DNA from: Arthrinium phaeospermum
Lineage: Eukaryota > Ascomycota > Sordariomycetes > Amphisphaeriales > Apiosporaceae
DNA length: 64,000 nt
Reading direction: 5' to 3'
Assembly (NCBI GenBank): GCA_006503535.1
Contig: QYRS01000008.1
Span: 620,001-684,000, forward strand
Part shown: positions 11,285 to 22,655 of the stretch, in pieces
Layout: the number at the start of each line of letters is the position of its first letter
How positions within the stretch are numbered: position 1 is the stretch's first letter
The notes under the pieces: generated by a model
Seen by the model: the letters and a program-made list of their open reading frames with translations, nothing else
The model's database searches: none
What the model was told of the DNA's origin: nothing
Program-made: the position numbers and the translations under genes

Positions 11285-12467
11285 GATGATGATGAGCGCC
11301 GGGATGTTTGGTGGTGTGAACTTTTATGGTTACGTTGACGGGGGGTTGAGGTTTGATGGAAGATGGGTCTGCTTTGCTGGGAGACGACGGGAGTTGAAAG
11401 ACGCGCAACCCTTGAATCCCGTCTCCATCGTCGAATCTATAAGTAGGGTCCCTCCCACTTCCCACTTTCTTGTCTGGTCCAGAGAATAGGGTCTCCGTTC
11501 TGGTTTACCCCGCCATTTGCTACCCTGAAACGAGCCCCACCTACAATGTTTACTGAACCGAGCCTATTATAAGCGTATTTTCCCACGTTGCATGACAGGA
11601 GATCATATCATCCACCTATAGGCGGCAGTCGCTACTGTACCATTCTTAGGTGGATGTACCTTCGGTGGTCTCGACTGCTTATTTTTAGATATCGCCCGGT
11701 AGCATCACCCGGAGAAGCGAATCATATTTCGACGGCAGCCACTAGTATCCGTGCAAACAAGTTGATGGATGATGCCTTCAAGCTAGCACCTCCTATACGC
11801 CAGAGAAGAAGAGGTTATATACGAACACACTATAGATGGCATCACGTATGAGTACATATTTCACAAATGCAAGCTAACAAGAATGGTTCAGGTGAGGTAG
11901 GAATAGATTCAATAGTCATCTATACACTATCATGGGCCAGGCAAGCTGTTTGGGCTTGCCTGAATCCTCATTCGCATGGGTGGCTGGCTCGGGTTTTTCC
12001 ACAGGCCAACCCGAGGCCACCGGTATTGCAAAATTACGCAGGAGCCGTCCGGAGACGGCGTGCTGCTATGCTGGAGCATGGGCCGAGATTTGTTGGCGGT
12101 TGGACAAATCTCGCTGCTCTGGGTTCATTGTCGTAACAAAGTAGACAATCGCACGGCTGCGCAGTGCACGATGGTTGGTAAGTAAACCATACACATCGGC
12201 ACGCAGGAAGCAGTCGTGGGGCCGCAGCATCGACCCAAATGGGTGTAGGCGCGCAGAGAGGCGAGCCAAGACCGGCTCGACTCGCCCGCCGCGCTGATGC
12301 AATGGAACAACAGGACGAGCGACGCTTCTGTCCGCGGGAGGGACAGCGTGCAATCAAACTCGTTAAAGAATGGACGACCTTTTTTCCTCATATCTTCGGC
12401 CTGTCGGCGTTTCGGTTGCTTGGGGCAAGGTTCTTCATTAATTCTCCACAGGTCACGGGGCAGTGCT
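11285..12467. other. Intergenic (amidohydrolase promoter, esdC-like 3' flank)
   Basis: No gene is supported in these 1.2 kb. The segments nearest each gene are presumably the amidohydrolase promoter and the 3' untranslated region of the EsdC-like gene. Confidence 0.5.
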
Positions 12468-13364
12468 TCACGACCGCACGACGATGCCGTTGCGGCGGGA
12501 GCTGCGCGAGACGTACTCCTCCTCGTCGCCGCTGCTGGAGCAGGCGCTGTCGTCGTCGCTGAAGCCACATCGGGCACCCCCGCAGTCAATCTTGACACGG
12601 TCGCCCTTGCGAGTGATGCCGTAGCGCTCGCAGGTGCAGTTGCTGCAGTCGGAGCTCGGGGTGCTGTAGCCAGAGAGCGACGAGTTGGGCGAGGAGCTGT
12701 CGGAGCGGTACGACAGGCTGGAGCCGTTGGACGAGACGGGAGAGCTGGAGAAGTCGGTGATGACGTCCTCGTCGATGTCGGCGCTGCCGAAGCGGGCGGT
12801 CAGTTCCTCAATGTCCTCGTCGCAGTAGTCGACGTCCAAGATGTGCCGGGTGGCATGGGGCGTGATGGGCTTGGGTGCCTTGATCTGCGAGGTGGAGAGA
12901 GGTCGGCCCTTGGGGATGTCTACGGTCAAGGAGCCGCGCTTGGACGATCGGTGCTTGGAGTCCTTGGAAGAGGACGAAGACGAAGAGTGCCTCGAGGAGC
13001 TCTTGCTGGAGCTGGAGCTGGAGCTGTGGGACTTGGAGGAGGAGGAAGAAGAAGACTTGTGGGACTTGTCCTTGGGGACGTCGAGGATGTTGAGCTCTCG
13101 GCCGGTGGTGGGCTCAACGGTGGACTTCTCACTGGGGTTGTGCGACACGTGGTAGCCGTCGATGATGTAGTAGTACCAGTAGCGTTGGCCGGCCTCGAGG
13201 TTGCCCTGGAAGCGGAATGTGCCCTTCCACGAACCGGACTTGGAGGAAGTCTTATCCTTGGAGAGCGGGAGCTGGCCGACGTAGTTGTCCCAAGAGCCAA
13301 GCAAATGGACGGACTTGACGCCCGAGGAGACGCGAAGCGAGAATGAAAGTTGAACAGTCGCCAT
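12468..13364 (-). CDS. esdC: EsdC-like protein with CBM48/AMPK-beta glycogen-binding domain
   Basis: An intronless 298-residue protein. Residues about 1-95 form a CBM48-type module. It has the HLLGSWDNY element, a W-K-G-T-F strand, and RYWYYYIIDGYHVSHNP, the site where AMPK-beta glycogen-binding domains carry their aromatic carbohydrate contacts. A serine/lysine/histidine low-complexity block covers about 98-148. A more conserved C-terminus contains HILDVDYCDEDIEEL and a cysteine pair motif (CSNCTCERYG). The layout matches EsdC of Aspergillus nidulans, an early sexual development protein with such a domain. Orthology is inferred from architecture. No kinase-complex (ASC) domain is present, so it is not a canonical AMPK beta subunit. 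Confidence 0.82.
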   Translation of the reverse strand: MATVQLSFSLRVSSGVKSVHLLGSWDNYVGQLPLSKDKTSSKSGSWKGTFRFQGNLEAGQRYWYYYIIDGYHVSHNPSEKSTVEPTTGRELNILDVPKDKSHKSSSSSSSKSHSSSSSSSKSSSRHSSSSSSSKDSKHRSSKRGSLTVDIPKGRPLSTSQIKAPKPITPHATRHILDVDYCDEDIEELTARFGSADIDEDVITDFSSSPVSSNGSSLSYRSDSSSPNSSLSGYSTPSSDCSNCTCERYGITRKGDRVKIDCGGARCGFSDDDSACSSSGDEEEYVSRSSRRNGIVVRS

Positions 13365-15759
13365 TCTGAATATTATTAAGCTGCTATTGCAATATTGTCG
13401 TTTTTGGGATGTTTCGTCAAAAGGAGCTTTGGTTGAGCAAGTAAAAACTAGTTTTCGGTTTTATTAGGGGGGTATGCGGTGGTGGTGTAATTGGGGGGTG
13501 GTGTATAGGATAGTAGACCAGCAACTATCGTGTGTTTTTTCTGTAATTAGACGACGTGTATTAGACTTAGAGCACAGCTCTATCAACAACAAACAAAGAA
13601 CAAGGGGAAAAGGGAGAAAAACGAAAAACTAGTTTTTGAAGATTGAATGCTTGCCAAAGAACGAAGAGAGAAAGGAGGAGGGAAGGGGGCGGGAAAGCAG
13701 TTGGTTTATATGGCTGAGGCCGTCAACTGAGGCCTAGATGGCCCATTTGCTGGGCCGGGCCTGACCACAGGCTACACAGGCTACACAGGGAACATGGACG
13801 TTGTGTGCTCGATCTCCCCTCCTGCCTCCCATACTACTAGCTGCCGGGCCCGGTAATCCCTCCGGGCACTATAGCTAGCCTCGAGGGGTGGATAAGCAGA
13901 TGGAGGATCGGGGCCTCTGTTTGGTCAATCAGATGCCGTCATTGTGAAAAATAATATCACCTGAATACAGGTTTCCCGCTCTAAAGAGGCGTTCAGTCAG
14001 TCAGTGCATCAACGCAAGTCTTGCCGCACTGCATGGTGGGCGCTTAAGCACATGAGATGCTATTAAGAGAGACAAGGATGGGGACCTCGAAGGCGATCAC
14101 AAAGCAAACGGAAAGAGAGGGGAAAGGTCTTGGGTCCTGGGGGGGATCATCTTCCGGCTAGGCCTAATGGGGGCGATTGGGCGCTACATTTCGGCCTGTC
14201 ATTGGCCAATGAGGCACAGTCGGCAGCCAATACCAACACCTCGTCTACTGCCCATCACACGCCGCGTTAAGCATCACTTGGCAGCTGGGCCAATGACGGC
14301 CGGCGACAGCGATCCTGTGGCTGCATTGGATGCGTAATAGATGAAAAAAATAAGTACAGTGTGCGCTGGGACGTCTGCAATCTGTACTCGCACTCTGCTT
14401 AGCTGGGACCCGTCCCGCCCGACTGCTGTCTGTCGACTGCGAGGATCGAGGGCTTCTGCGCTGCCATTCGACAGAAGAACGAACTGGTCTAAGGGCATCC
14501 CCTGGTCGCTCATGCGCGAGGTGCATATCGAATTCTTCGGTAGTATTCATGCATGCCATCATGCGATGAAAGAAAAGAAAAGAAAAGAAAAAGGGAATAG
14601 GTACGCCGTCCAATCCACGTGGTGGGTGATCGAGGTGAAGAAACGGGATCGGACGAGTCGGATTCGAGTCCTACCATCCTGCTATCCTGGGCTACTATCA
14701 AGACCAGGCATGCCGAAAGAGTACAGTTCCAAACCATGAGGTGATAATGGGCAAGCCCGGTTCCGCTCAGAAACGTTGCAGCTGATATGGATACAGTACA
14801 ACAAAGCTAAGACAGGTCTCTGGGACTCTGGGTTGATCACACATTTTCAGTAAGTAGCTGTCGTAATGGAACCTGATGTTATTAATAGTTCTAGCAAAAT
14901 GTTTCGTTTGTCATGATGGCTGATCACTGATGGGCCTGGACAGACTGAGTTGTGAGAAGATACCGACTGCTGGGTATTCTAGAAGTCTGGCAAGAATTCG
15001 CCAGTTGCTGCAGTATTCCTCTGTTGACACTGCTACCCTCCAATGGGCCAGAAACCAGGCCGCCCTTGACGGATATGCGGTCAACTTTTCCTTGGCCAAT
15101 CTGTGCCACCCCAATTGTACTTCTCAGGGTGGCTAGCCGAGCCTTCCTGTCGTCCCGGAGCTGATTTCGGTCAGTCATCTCTTCTCAGAGAGAAAGAGAG
15201 CTAGGAGAGGTGAGATCTAGTCAGTCGCTCTTGTGCATGCATCATGCAGTATTCCATGGCCTTAGCTCCGGCGGGTATGTGAATCGAATCACACGCCGAT
15301 TTGCACGCCACGGAGAGGGGCGTTCCTGTGCCACTTTTGAGGGGAAAAGTGCTGAAGCTTACAGGCATTACAGCCAAACCACGGCACGAAAGATGGTGTG
15401 GGAACACCAGAGTTTTGCAAGCTCAGTGTGTGCTCAGAAGATGCTGGATGCAGTCCCTAGCCTTTCCCAGATGTCACGTTGACCGGGTCCCGAAAAAGTA
15501 AGCCTAATTTGGGGCGGGCGGACACGACACCGAGTTGTGTGCATCCTTGTCTGTCCCCTCGCATAGGCTTCTGCATAGGCGATAGGCTTACAGCAGCCCT
15601 CTCGCTTGGCAAACAAATCCTCCGCGATTTGTTCTCTGGATTCGTCCGTCGTCCGGACCAAGATCGTACGGTGCCACAGGGGACTGCCGCCGCTGCCAAA
15701 GTCTAGAGCATACGAACCTCGCTTTTTCCCTCGGCCAGGTCTCATTTTGCGGCCTCTGT
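13365..15759. other. Long intergenic region (esdC-like promoter side / HD hydrolase)
   Basis: About 2.4 kb without a supported gene. It likely includes the long promoter and leader of the EsdC-like gene, with a purine-rich stretch near 13590-13690, and the upstream region of the HD hydrolase. Short open frames on both strands lack domain features. Confidence 0.45.
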
Positions 15760-15871
15760 ATGGTAAGTCAAATGCTGTCAGCTGTGGACTCTAGCCCACA
15801 ACGGCCGAAGCAGCCTATCAGGTTCCCAGGAGAGACAGTCCTTGAGCTGCATCATCCAGCGTTCCCTTGCT

Positions 15872-16609
15872 ATGGTTGCATTGCTATATTCTTCAGCGGC
15901 AATCTCGCATGCTAACAAAGATGCGGCAGCTCGTCTTGGGAAACAGGCTATCATGTCGGCCATGCAGTCTGGACCTGACGGAGAACTTGTGGCCTCCGTC
16001 ACTACCTTTGTCAAGGAGTACATGTCCAATTACGATGGGAGTCATGACTTTCATCATATCCAACGGGTCCTCGGAGTATCCCAGTACATCTATGCCCATG
16101 CAAGTAATAAGGAAACTCTGGACCTCCAAGTCATAGTCCTAAGCGCTCTGCTCCATGATGTCGGCGACAAAAAGTACCTCAAGCCAGGGGAAGATGCTTC
16201 GTCACTCGTCCATAAGCTTCTTCTCTCGCTGGGTGCGGACGAGCAGCTCGCCCAGAAGGTCCAGGCAATCTGTCTCGGGGTCAGTTACTCAAGCGAGATC
16301 AAGGATCCCGCCCGCGTCCAGGATCTCATCAAGACTCATCCAGAGTTGGCCGTGGTCCAAGATGCCGATCGCATCGACGCCATCGGTGCCGTCGGCATCG
16401 GCAGGTGCTTTACCTTTGGTGGGACCAAGCCCGATAGATCCATGGATGATAGCATCCAGCATTTCGAAGACAAGCTTGTCAGGATACAGGGCATGATGAA
16501 GACCGACACGGGAAAGGAGCTTGCCAAACAGCGGACCGAGCGGCTGCTGCAGTTCCGAGAGTGGTGGAATGACGAGGCTGCTTTCGCTGCTGCCTCTCCT
16601 GCTGCCTGA
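15872..16609 (+). CDS. HD-domain phosphohydrolase (YedJ-like)
   Basis: The frame encodes 245 residues from the ATG at 15872, or 218 from the ATG at 15953 (MSAMQSG). An HD domain is clear: SHDFHHIQRV (first His), LLHDVGDKKY (the HD pair) and VVQDADRID (late Asp). The GAVGIGRCFTFGG segment is typical of the short YedJ-like HD hydrolases of bacteria and fungi. These are predicted metal-dependent phosphohydrolases of unknown substrate. The frame stays open upstream of 15872. An ATG at 15760-15762 followed at once by GTAAGT, with an acceptor at 15838 (GACAG), would join in frame and add a short hydrophobic or targeting-like leader. The true start is therefore uncertain. Confidence 0.8.
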   Translation: MVALLYSSAAISHANKDAAARLGKQAIMSAMQSGPDGELVASVTTFVKEYMSNYDGSHDFHHIQRVLGVSQYIYAHASNKETLDLQVIVLSALLHDVGDKKYLKPGEDASSLVHKLLLSLGADEQLAQKVQAICLGVSYSSEIKDPARVQDLIKTHPELAVVQDADRIDAIGAVGIGRCFTFGGTKPDRSMDDSIQHFEDKLVRIQGMMKTDTGKELAKQRTERLLQFREWWNDEAAFAAASPAA

Positions 16610-17637
16610 GAAGGTGAATGCGATGGTGGTACACCGCAGAGTCACCTATCTGGAAGTCAGCACCAACAATATACGATGTTTTAGACAAGGGTCGTGTTAC
16701 TAGAGCACAGAATGTCAGATCTATCTTACACATGCTGTCCCGAGTTGGAGAAACAGGGCTGGCATACTGCTCTAAGCCGTAACTCCAAGCGGAGAAGTTT
16801 ATGTATGGGCAGCATGCGTAAGACAAATCGATGTTCAGGCAGCTTGGTGGGAGAAGAGTTGAAGCCGTGAAGCCCTTTATATCATAACCTAGAGCAGCAG
16901 ACCGGCCATTTGCGTCTTGGTCCAAATGTCAGTTATTCCCTGACATCGTATCACGTCTTGGCAGATTTCTGACTGTTGACTAAACAGGACGCTGACTACG
17001 CCTGCCTGGTCTGACACTCAATCACGGGTTAGACCTCGTTGTCCTACCGTGGAAAGCCAGCCTGTCCTGTCTGGTCTGACATGCGCCGACCTGGCACCGC
17101 TCAAATCCGGCTCTATTCCCATTCCAGCCATTCACACGAGGCTCCCCCCAATATGTGGCTGACCACCAACAGCATCTCCCACTGCGAATTGGTATGCATC
17201 TGGGGTATCTGGGCGGCGATCTCCCAGCATCCCCCTCTCCAATCCGACCATACAGTGTAACGATGCATACCTGGGTACCCCGTCCGCCTGCAGCTTCACC
17301 CGAACCCCTACATCCGCTGATGCGCTTTCTCCGGATGCTATTTCTGGCGCCGCAAACATTTTCGTTTCCTCGATAGCCGTTCCGACGTGGCGATACCGTA
17401 GCACTGGGAAACCACCTAATCGTCATTCCTTCTGCTTTCTTCGGACTCGAGGCTTCATTCGTGTCAATTAGCACACCAATCTCGCGCTCATGTAAACCGC
17501 AGACTCCCGCGACGATAGTCATTGAGCATATTGTCGCCCGCCTGAACTAGAAGTCGCGATTTAATTTATTCCAGCCGATTGCGCTTATGCGCGAGAGCCT
17601 CGCTGCGTTTTAAGACCGCTCGTCTTATGCCTGCTTC
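16610..17637. other. Intergenic (HD hydrolase to Cys-rich membrane protein)
   Basis: No gene is supported. This is the 3' flank of the HD hydrolase and the promoter of the cysteine-rich membrane protein. Open frames on the minus strand have no recognisable motif. Confidence 0.45.
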
Positions 17638-19332
17638 ATGACCATGACCATGCTGTTTAAGCGCCCAGTTGCGCTGCTTTATCTTCTCCTCTTATCGCCG
17701 GTGACATGCGCGAATCCTGACGACGGGGACGTGGCCGTTCCTGCGTCACCAGCCATTTTCGTGGGCGGCGAGCCCGGGTTCACGCCGCGATACTACGCCG
17801 AGGGCCAAGCGCTCTACCGGCTGGGAGGCCGACAGGCTGGCGGCGGGCAGGTAGATTGCAGCGACCCCACGAAGAGCCACACCTGCGGCGAGTTGGGGGA
17901 GCTTGGGGCGGATTCGTGCTGCTCGAATGACCGGTATTGCTTCTTTGGCAAAAACTGGACGGTGCAATGCTGCTCGATCGGGAACAAGTGCGACCAATGC
18001 GACGAGAGCCATTTCATGGGCAACAGGACCGAGACAGCGACTTTCGACGTGACCACGGCGGTCATCTCCGGCACGAACACGGCACCGATTGTCGAGCAGT
18101 CTTACAGTGAAAAGACGATAGAGAGCGGGGGGTGCACGCCTCGGAAATGCGCGGTTAGCGAGTTCCAGTGCCCCCCGTCGCTCGGAGGAGGCTGCTGCGG
18201 TTTCGGGAACCCTTGCTTGACTGGCGGGTCGTGCGGTGTCGCCATCACGGCGCCGCCGACCGGATTCGTACCTACCGCGAACGGATGCCCGTCGAGGAAC
18301 CAGTTCTCCTGCCCCGCAAGCATGGGCGGGAACTGCTGTTTCAACGGCCAAACCTGCGTATTATCCGGCAACACCCAAGCCTGCGCCGGGCAGGCCACGT
18401 CGCCCCCCGGCACCGAGATCACCTACACCGGCGGCGGCCTCAGCCAGGGCGCCAAGGCAGGCATCGGCGTCGGCGTCGCCCTCGGCGCCGCCGTCATCAT
18501 CGGCATCGTCACCTGGTTCTGCCTGCGCCATCGCCGCGCCGCCGCCGCCTCCCGCCGCAACACGCCCTACCCCTCGCAGCACGGCTATCACAGCGTCGAC
18601 CAGGGGGGCCCGCAAGCCGGGCTCGGGCCCGCCGGCGGCGCGGGGGCCACCGATGTCATGTCGGATGTCAGCGGCCCCTCGCGCGCGGGACCGCACCGCA
18701 CGGGACTCGTCTACGAGTACTTTGGCCCCGCCGCCGTCGCGGGGCCCTACACCCAGCAGGACGGCGAGACGCCGCACACGCCGCGCGGCATGTGGGACCG
18801 GTTTGCGCCCTCGGCGCCCGTCCGTCGCGCAGTGCCCGTCCAGCCGGAGAGGCCGGGGGACATCGCCCCGCCCGTCGAGCTGGGGGGCGAAAACAACGAC
18901 GCGCAGCACCTGAAGGCGTCCAAGGTGCAGGCCGCCAAGACGACGCCGGTGCCGTCCGTGGCGCCGGCGCCGACTAGTCCCGAGCAGCGGGCCGAGGTGT
19001 TTGAGCTGTGGGGGTCTCCTGGGATCGACCCCTTGGAGAGGAGCCCGCTGGACGAAGTGGGCGAACAGCAACAAGAGCGGCAATATCCCCAACAAGGAAA
19101 AGAACGGCCGGACTCGCACGTATCTTCGAATACCGAATACCAGAACAGCCAGGAGAACCCGGATCCCCATAGCATGGCTGAGTCCGGCTCGACGGCGGCG
19201 GAGAGCGCGGAGGATGGTAATGGACATGGGAACAGGGTTTCGACTATTGAAGCAGATGAGAGCATTCGGGATGGACAAAGACACACAGCCGACTCGGACA
19301 GAAATAATAACAATAACAGTAGCAGGACCTAG
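17638..19332 (+). CDS. Cysteine-rich single-pass membrane protein with signal peptide
   Basis: An intronless 564-residue protein that I cannot assign to a named family. Residues 1-25 are a signal peptide (basic start, LLYLLLL core, TCA-N end). The ectodomain (26-270) carries three cysteine modules. The first has CGELGELGADSCC. The second and third are tandem copies of the pattern F-x-C-P-x-S-x-G-G-x-C-C (in SEFQCPPSLGGGCC and NQFSCPASMGGNCC). N-glycosylation sequons are present. A single transmembrane helix lies at about 273-296 and is followed by basic LRHRR, predicting a type I topology. The cytosolic tail of about 265 residues is Pro/Gly/Ser-rich, then Gln/Glu/Asn-rich, and looks disordered. 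Layout recalls fungal wall-stress sensors, but the cysteine modules are not WSC-like. Confidence 0.8.
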   Translation: MTMTMLFKRPVALLYLLLLSPVTCANPDDGDVAVPASPAIFVGGEPGFTPRYYAEGQALYRLGGRQAGGGQVDCSDPTKSHTCGELGELGADSCCSNDRYCFFGKNWTVQCCSIGNKCDQCDESHFMGNRTETATFDVTTAVISGTNTAPIVEQSYSEKTIESGGCTPRKCAVSEFQCPPSLGGGCCGFGNPCLTGGSCGVAITAPPTGFVPTANGCPSRNQFSCPASMGGNCCFNGQTCVLSGNTQACAGQATSPPGTEITYTGGGLSQGAKAGIGVGVALGAAVIIGIVTWFCLRHRRAAAASRRNTPYPSQHGYHSVDQGGPQAGLGPAGGAGATDVMSDVSGPSRAGPHRTGLVYEYFGPAAVAGPYTQQDGETPHTPRGMWDRFAPSAPVRRAVPVQPERPGDIAPPVELGGENNDAQHLKASKVQAAKTTPVPSVAPAPTSPEQRAEVFELWGSPGIDPLERSPLDEVGEQQQERQYPQQGKERPDSHVSSNTEYQNSQENPDPHSMAESGSTAAESAEDGNGHGNRVSTIEADESIRDGQRHTADSDRNNNNNSSRT

Positions 19333-19740
19333 GCGTAGAGATTTCAAGGGCCGGGATGGGGACGTCACAAAGCCAAAAGCTACGCCGGACTTTTCTCCTT
19401 TTCATGTATGGCCAGTAGTATATTGCTCTACTCTGCCTCTATTAATGCTTTGAGACGCCCGTAAATAGACGGTTGATGAGATAGCAAAATTCCTTTTTCG
19501 ACAACCACTTTCTGGGAATGTCTGTGTAAAACGCCTTTTCGCCTTGCCTTGACCAGCAGTCCCCATTCTATTCGGACTGAAAATGTGGCCTCCCTTCAAA
19601 TGCAATACTTTCGCTATTATCAATTTCAAACCGTGCCTTGGAAATATGCACACCTGAACTCCCTGATTAAAAAGTAGAACAAAGAAGAAGAAAAGATAAC
19701 AGCAGTTTGTTAAACTGGGCAGCAGAAGCCGCACGGGTTA
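19333..19740. other. Convergent 3' intergenic region
   Basis: Lies between two convergent genes and should hold both terminators. The AT-rich segment near 19670-19700 is the likely Cdc14 polyadenylation region. Nothing else is visible. Confidence 0.45.
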
Positions 19741-20713
19741 TCAGTTCAGTGCACCACCGAACACCGCCGACTTCTGCAGGTCTCCCAGGAGATCGTCGAT
19801 GTTGCCGAGGTACCGGCAGAGGATGGCCTGCTTGTCGGCCTGGCTGCGGATGCCGGTGCTGTCGCTGTCGGACCGGGCGCGGCCGCCGGCCTCGCCGTCG
19901 GCGCCGATCTGGAAGGCCTTGGCCAGCTTACTAGGGCTGCGCTGCTGCAGCAGGGCCGGGACCGACTCGCGGGCGTTGGCGACGCTGGGGATCGAGGGCG
20001 TCTCGGGCATGAGGTAGAAGTAGAGGAACTCCATGCACCGGTACTTGACCTCCTTGTTGGTGCCGCGCGACTTGAAGAGCGACGTGACGGTCAGGAGGCC
20101 GTCGAGGTTCTCGTAGGTCCGCGTGTTCTGCGGGTTGTCCACCAGGGCGATGTTGAGGACGCGCATGGTGGAGGACTGGATCGCGGGGCAGAAGTCGGGC
20201 TCGAGGAGGTCCAGGAGCAGCTATTCCCGTTATTTCGTCAGTATTGATTAGGGTCACAAGGGAATGCCATGTTGCTTGCAGGGATGATCATCTTACATTC
20301 ATGTTTGATTCGCGACCAAAGATCTTCCTGCTGGGAGGGTGCAGCAGGGAGACACCCTGCAACAGATCCAGCGCGCTCAGGATGAGCAGGTCGTTTTGTC
20401 CGTCGCCGCCCTTCGCAATCAGCCTGTCGAGTGTAGTCACAAGACGATGGGCCAGATTCCACTCGAAACCCTCCTGCAGCTTGAAGAACTCGTGAAAGAC
20501 GGGGTCCTCGGTGAGACCGGTGAGCGACTTGGGCGCCCGGGCAGCGGCGCCGTCATCTTCCGAGCTGTCGTCCTTCTTGCCATTATGCGTCTTCTGTTTC
20601 TTGGGCAGGCAAATGTTGGCCATGAGCCCTTCGACTTGTCGCAGGCCCTTGCGAATCTTTGGGCCGTCGTACGACGACAGGTTGTCAAAAGCGAGAGACA
20701 GTAGGTTCTCCAT
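19741..20713 (-). CDS. cdc14: Cdc14 family septation initiation network protein (Sid1 partner type)
   Basis: Exons 20297-20713 and 19741-20220 are joined across a 76-bp intron (donor GTAAGA, acceptor ATAG) and encode 298 residues. The opening MENLLSLAFDNLSSYD, the helical repeat-like body and the core YENLDGLLTVTSLFK with KYRCMEFLYFYLMPE are characteristic of the fungal Cdc14 (SIN component) family. In fission yeast Cdc14 binds the kinase Sid1 at the spindle pole body to trigger septation; it is unrelated to the Cdc14 phosphatase of budding yeast. The stretch about 45-60 (KKQKTHNGKKDD) is charged and variable. The junction reads SNMNLLLDLLEP. The gene is divergent from the GGPP synthase with nearly 2 kb between them. 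Confidence 0.9.
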
Positions 20714-22655
20714 TGTGATAGTTGTGATGGGTTGCTTCTTTGTGATTTGTGATGTGTCGCGTAGGCGCCGTGTTCCTTTTTCTACCGGCCGCGGGATATC
20801 GTACAACGTTGTAATGGCGGTCGAGGATGTTTGGTGGTGGGGGTTGAAACGCCGGACTGAGTATTAGAGGGCAAAGGGCTAGACTTTTGGCGGACGGACA
20901 ACAAACGGCAACAGCAACAACAGTAAAGTGGCTCTGGCTTGACGAACTTGTTAATACAGAGAGACGAAGCGAAGGGCGGGCGGAGGGATTTCAATTATGG
21001 GTGTCGGGTGAAGGGGCCCAAAGCAACAACACGAAGAAGAGAGGAAGAGAAAGAGAGATGACAGCATTGGTGGAATCTATCATTACTTTTGATATGGGTC
21101 ACTTTTCAACGGCATGGTCTATGCGATGGATGCATGTCCAACTTTACCAACTGCCATCCTGGATCATGGGTATTGACATGGACTTTCTGGGCGGTTGACA
21201 CAGCAACACTGGGCGACATGCCGCATTCTGGGTCGTGCATAGTCGGTGTTCCGATAACCGATAGGGCTCTAGCTCCTAAAGCCTGGAGCGCATCTCTGGG
21301 CAGCTAGGTTCTTGGTTCCTGGCACCTGGGGTTTTGGTTGCATGAAAACAACCGCGCCCGCCCTTAGGTCAATAGAAGGGAACTTATTACTGATCGTCAC
21401 CCACGGCAGTGGTTTGCACGCACATGGAAGATGAAGCAAGCTCTAGCCTGATGGGTGTTGGTTCGTGATTACATTCCAGGATCTATCCGACTAAACTTGG
21501 CCGTTTCTTCAACTATCGGTGTCACCCGGCTCTACGACGCATTTGTAGTAGACTCGGACATACAGACAGCCCGCGCAACTTGGCACTCGGCTTTGTTTCG
21601 CTAAGGATGGAGGGGTGAAGGAATTCTGGCAGCGCCTCCAATCCATGACGTCTGTGATATTACGAGCTCAGACCGAATGCGATGCCATTCCTACTTCCTT
21701 CCAGGTATGTTACTTGCTTATACGGGCAATAGTAACGAGCGCCCGGCTCGAAACAAAGCGCAACAGAGCTATGGCTTGGAGGTTACCTGTCTCCGGGTCA
21801 TACCTTTTACAATGAGATAGCATCCCGCGCCATCTCTGCCTTATTGAAGTTACCTAGTGTAGCTTCGCAACCCTGTGATAACCCCTTGGTCGATATTAAA
21901 TACTACCTACATTCCTCACCAGCAAGCCGCCCACCCTTTGCTATCCCTCCCGTCCGCCGTCGTCTTTGATCGTGTAAGTGTATGTGTACGTGTACGTGTG
22001 TGCAGGAGATACCCGAACACCCCAGACCGACCTAGGCACGGCGCCTGCAACCCCAACTGATTCGGTCGGAAACACGTCCTGCTGTGGCACGACCCACTTG
22101 AGCTACCTTCAACCCGTCATCGTGAAAGCTGCAGCTGCTTTTTGGGTTTCCTCCCCGCATCGCATCTCACCGTTGATAGCAGTCGCGACCCAGCTACATG
22201 AGCTATTTGGTTCGGCCTGAATTGGACCCGTATCGAACTTCACCAGCAAGACTATCGATCAATTGGTATATATAAGTATCTACTTCCGTCGCTTCCATCC
22301 CATCAGCTTGGCAGCTTGGCAGACACCTGGACTTTGCCCCGTAGCAAAGGTCCGAATATATAAAGATCGCGGGGCATCACCTGCAGTTCCCCTCCTTCCT
22401 TGCCTGCAGAGCAAAACGCCGCTCGCGAAATTGTGGCCGCCTTCCCGTACTCCTTCTCTCGGCGCATTGCCTCGGGTCCCCACCGTCGGATAAGCAACCT
22501 GGGATAGCTGTTGCCTGCGATCGATCCTCCGTCTCCTGCATCTCCTGGGACCAACGGGCGCTTGAGCAACTACTTGTATAAGCTCGGTGCGCCCCTGTGA
22601 CGGTTACCTGCATGAATCTTAGTGCCAACAAGATACGAGCTTCTAGTACAAGACG
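20714..22655. other. Divergent intergenic region (cdc14 / GGPP synthase)
   Basis: About 1.9 kb holding two promoters. The GGPP synthase side includes a GT/GTAC-rich repeat at about 21978-22003 and pyrimidine-rich leader sequence up to the start codon. No gene is supported. Confidence 0.5.

Noticed and set aside
14650..14700. tRNA-like B-box sequence (GGATTCGAGTCC)
   Set aside because: No matching D-arm, anticodon arm or acceptor stem could be found around it.
15270..15310. T-loop-like GTGAATCGAATCAC inverted repeat
   Set aside because: A simple hairpin only; no tRNA cloverleaf or acceptor pairing on either strand.
18361..19368. 335-residue minus-strand open frame opposite the cysteine-rich protein
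   Set aside because: GC-rich antisense shadow, Arg/Gly/Ala-rich with no recognisable motif; the plus strand has a signal peptide and membrane helix.
21970..22006. 5' UTR intron (GTAAGT to TGCAG) upstream of GGPP synthase
   Set aside because: Only about 32 nt, shorter than any plausible fungal intron; better explained as a GT/GTAC simple repeat.
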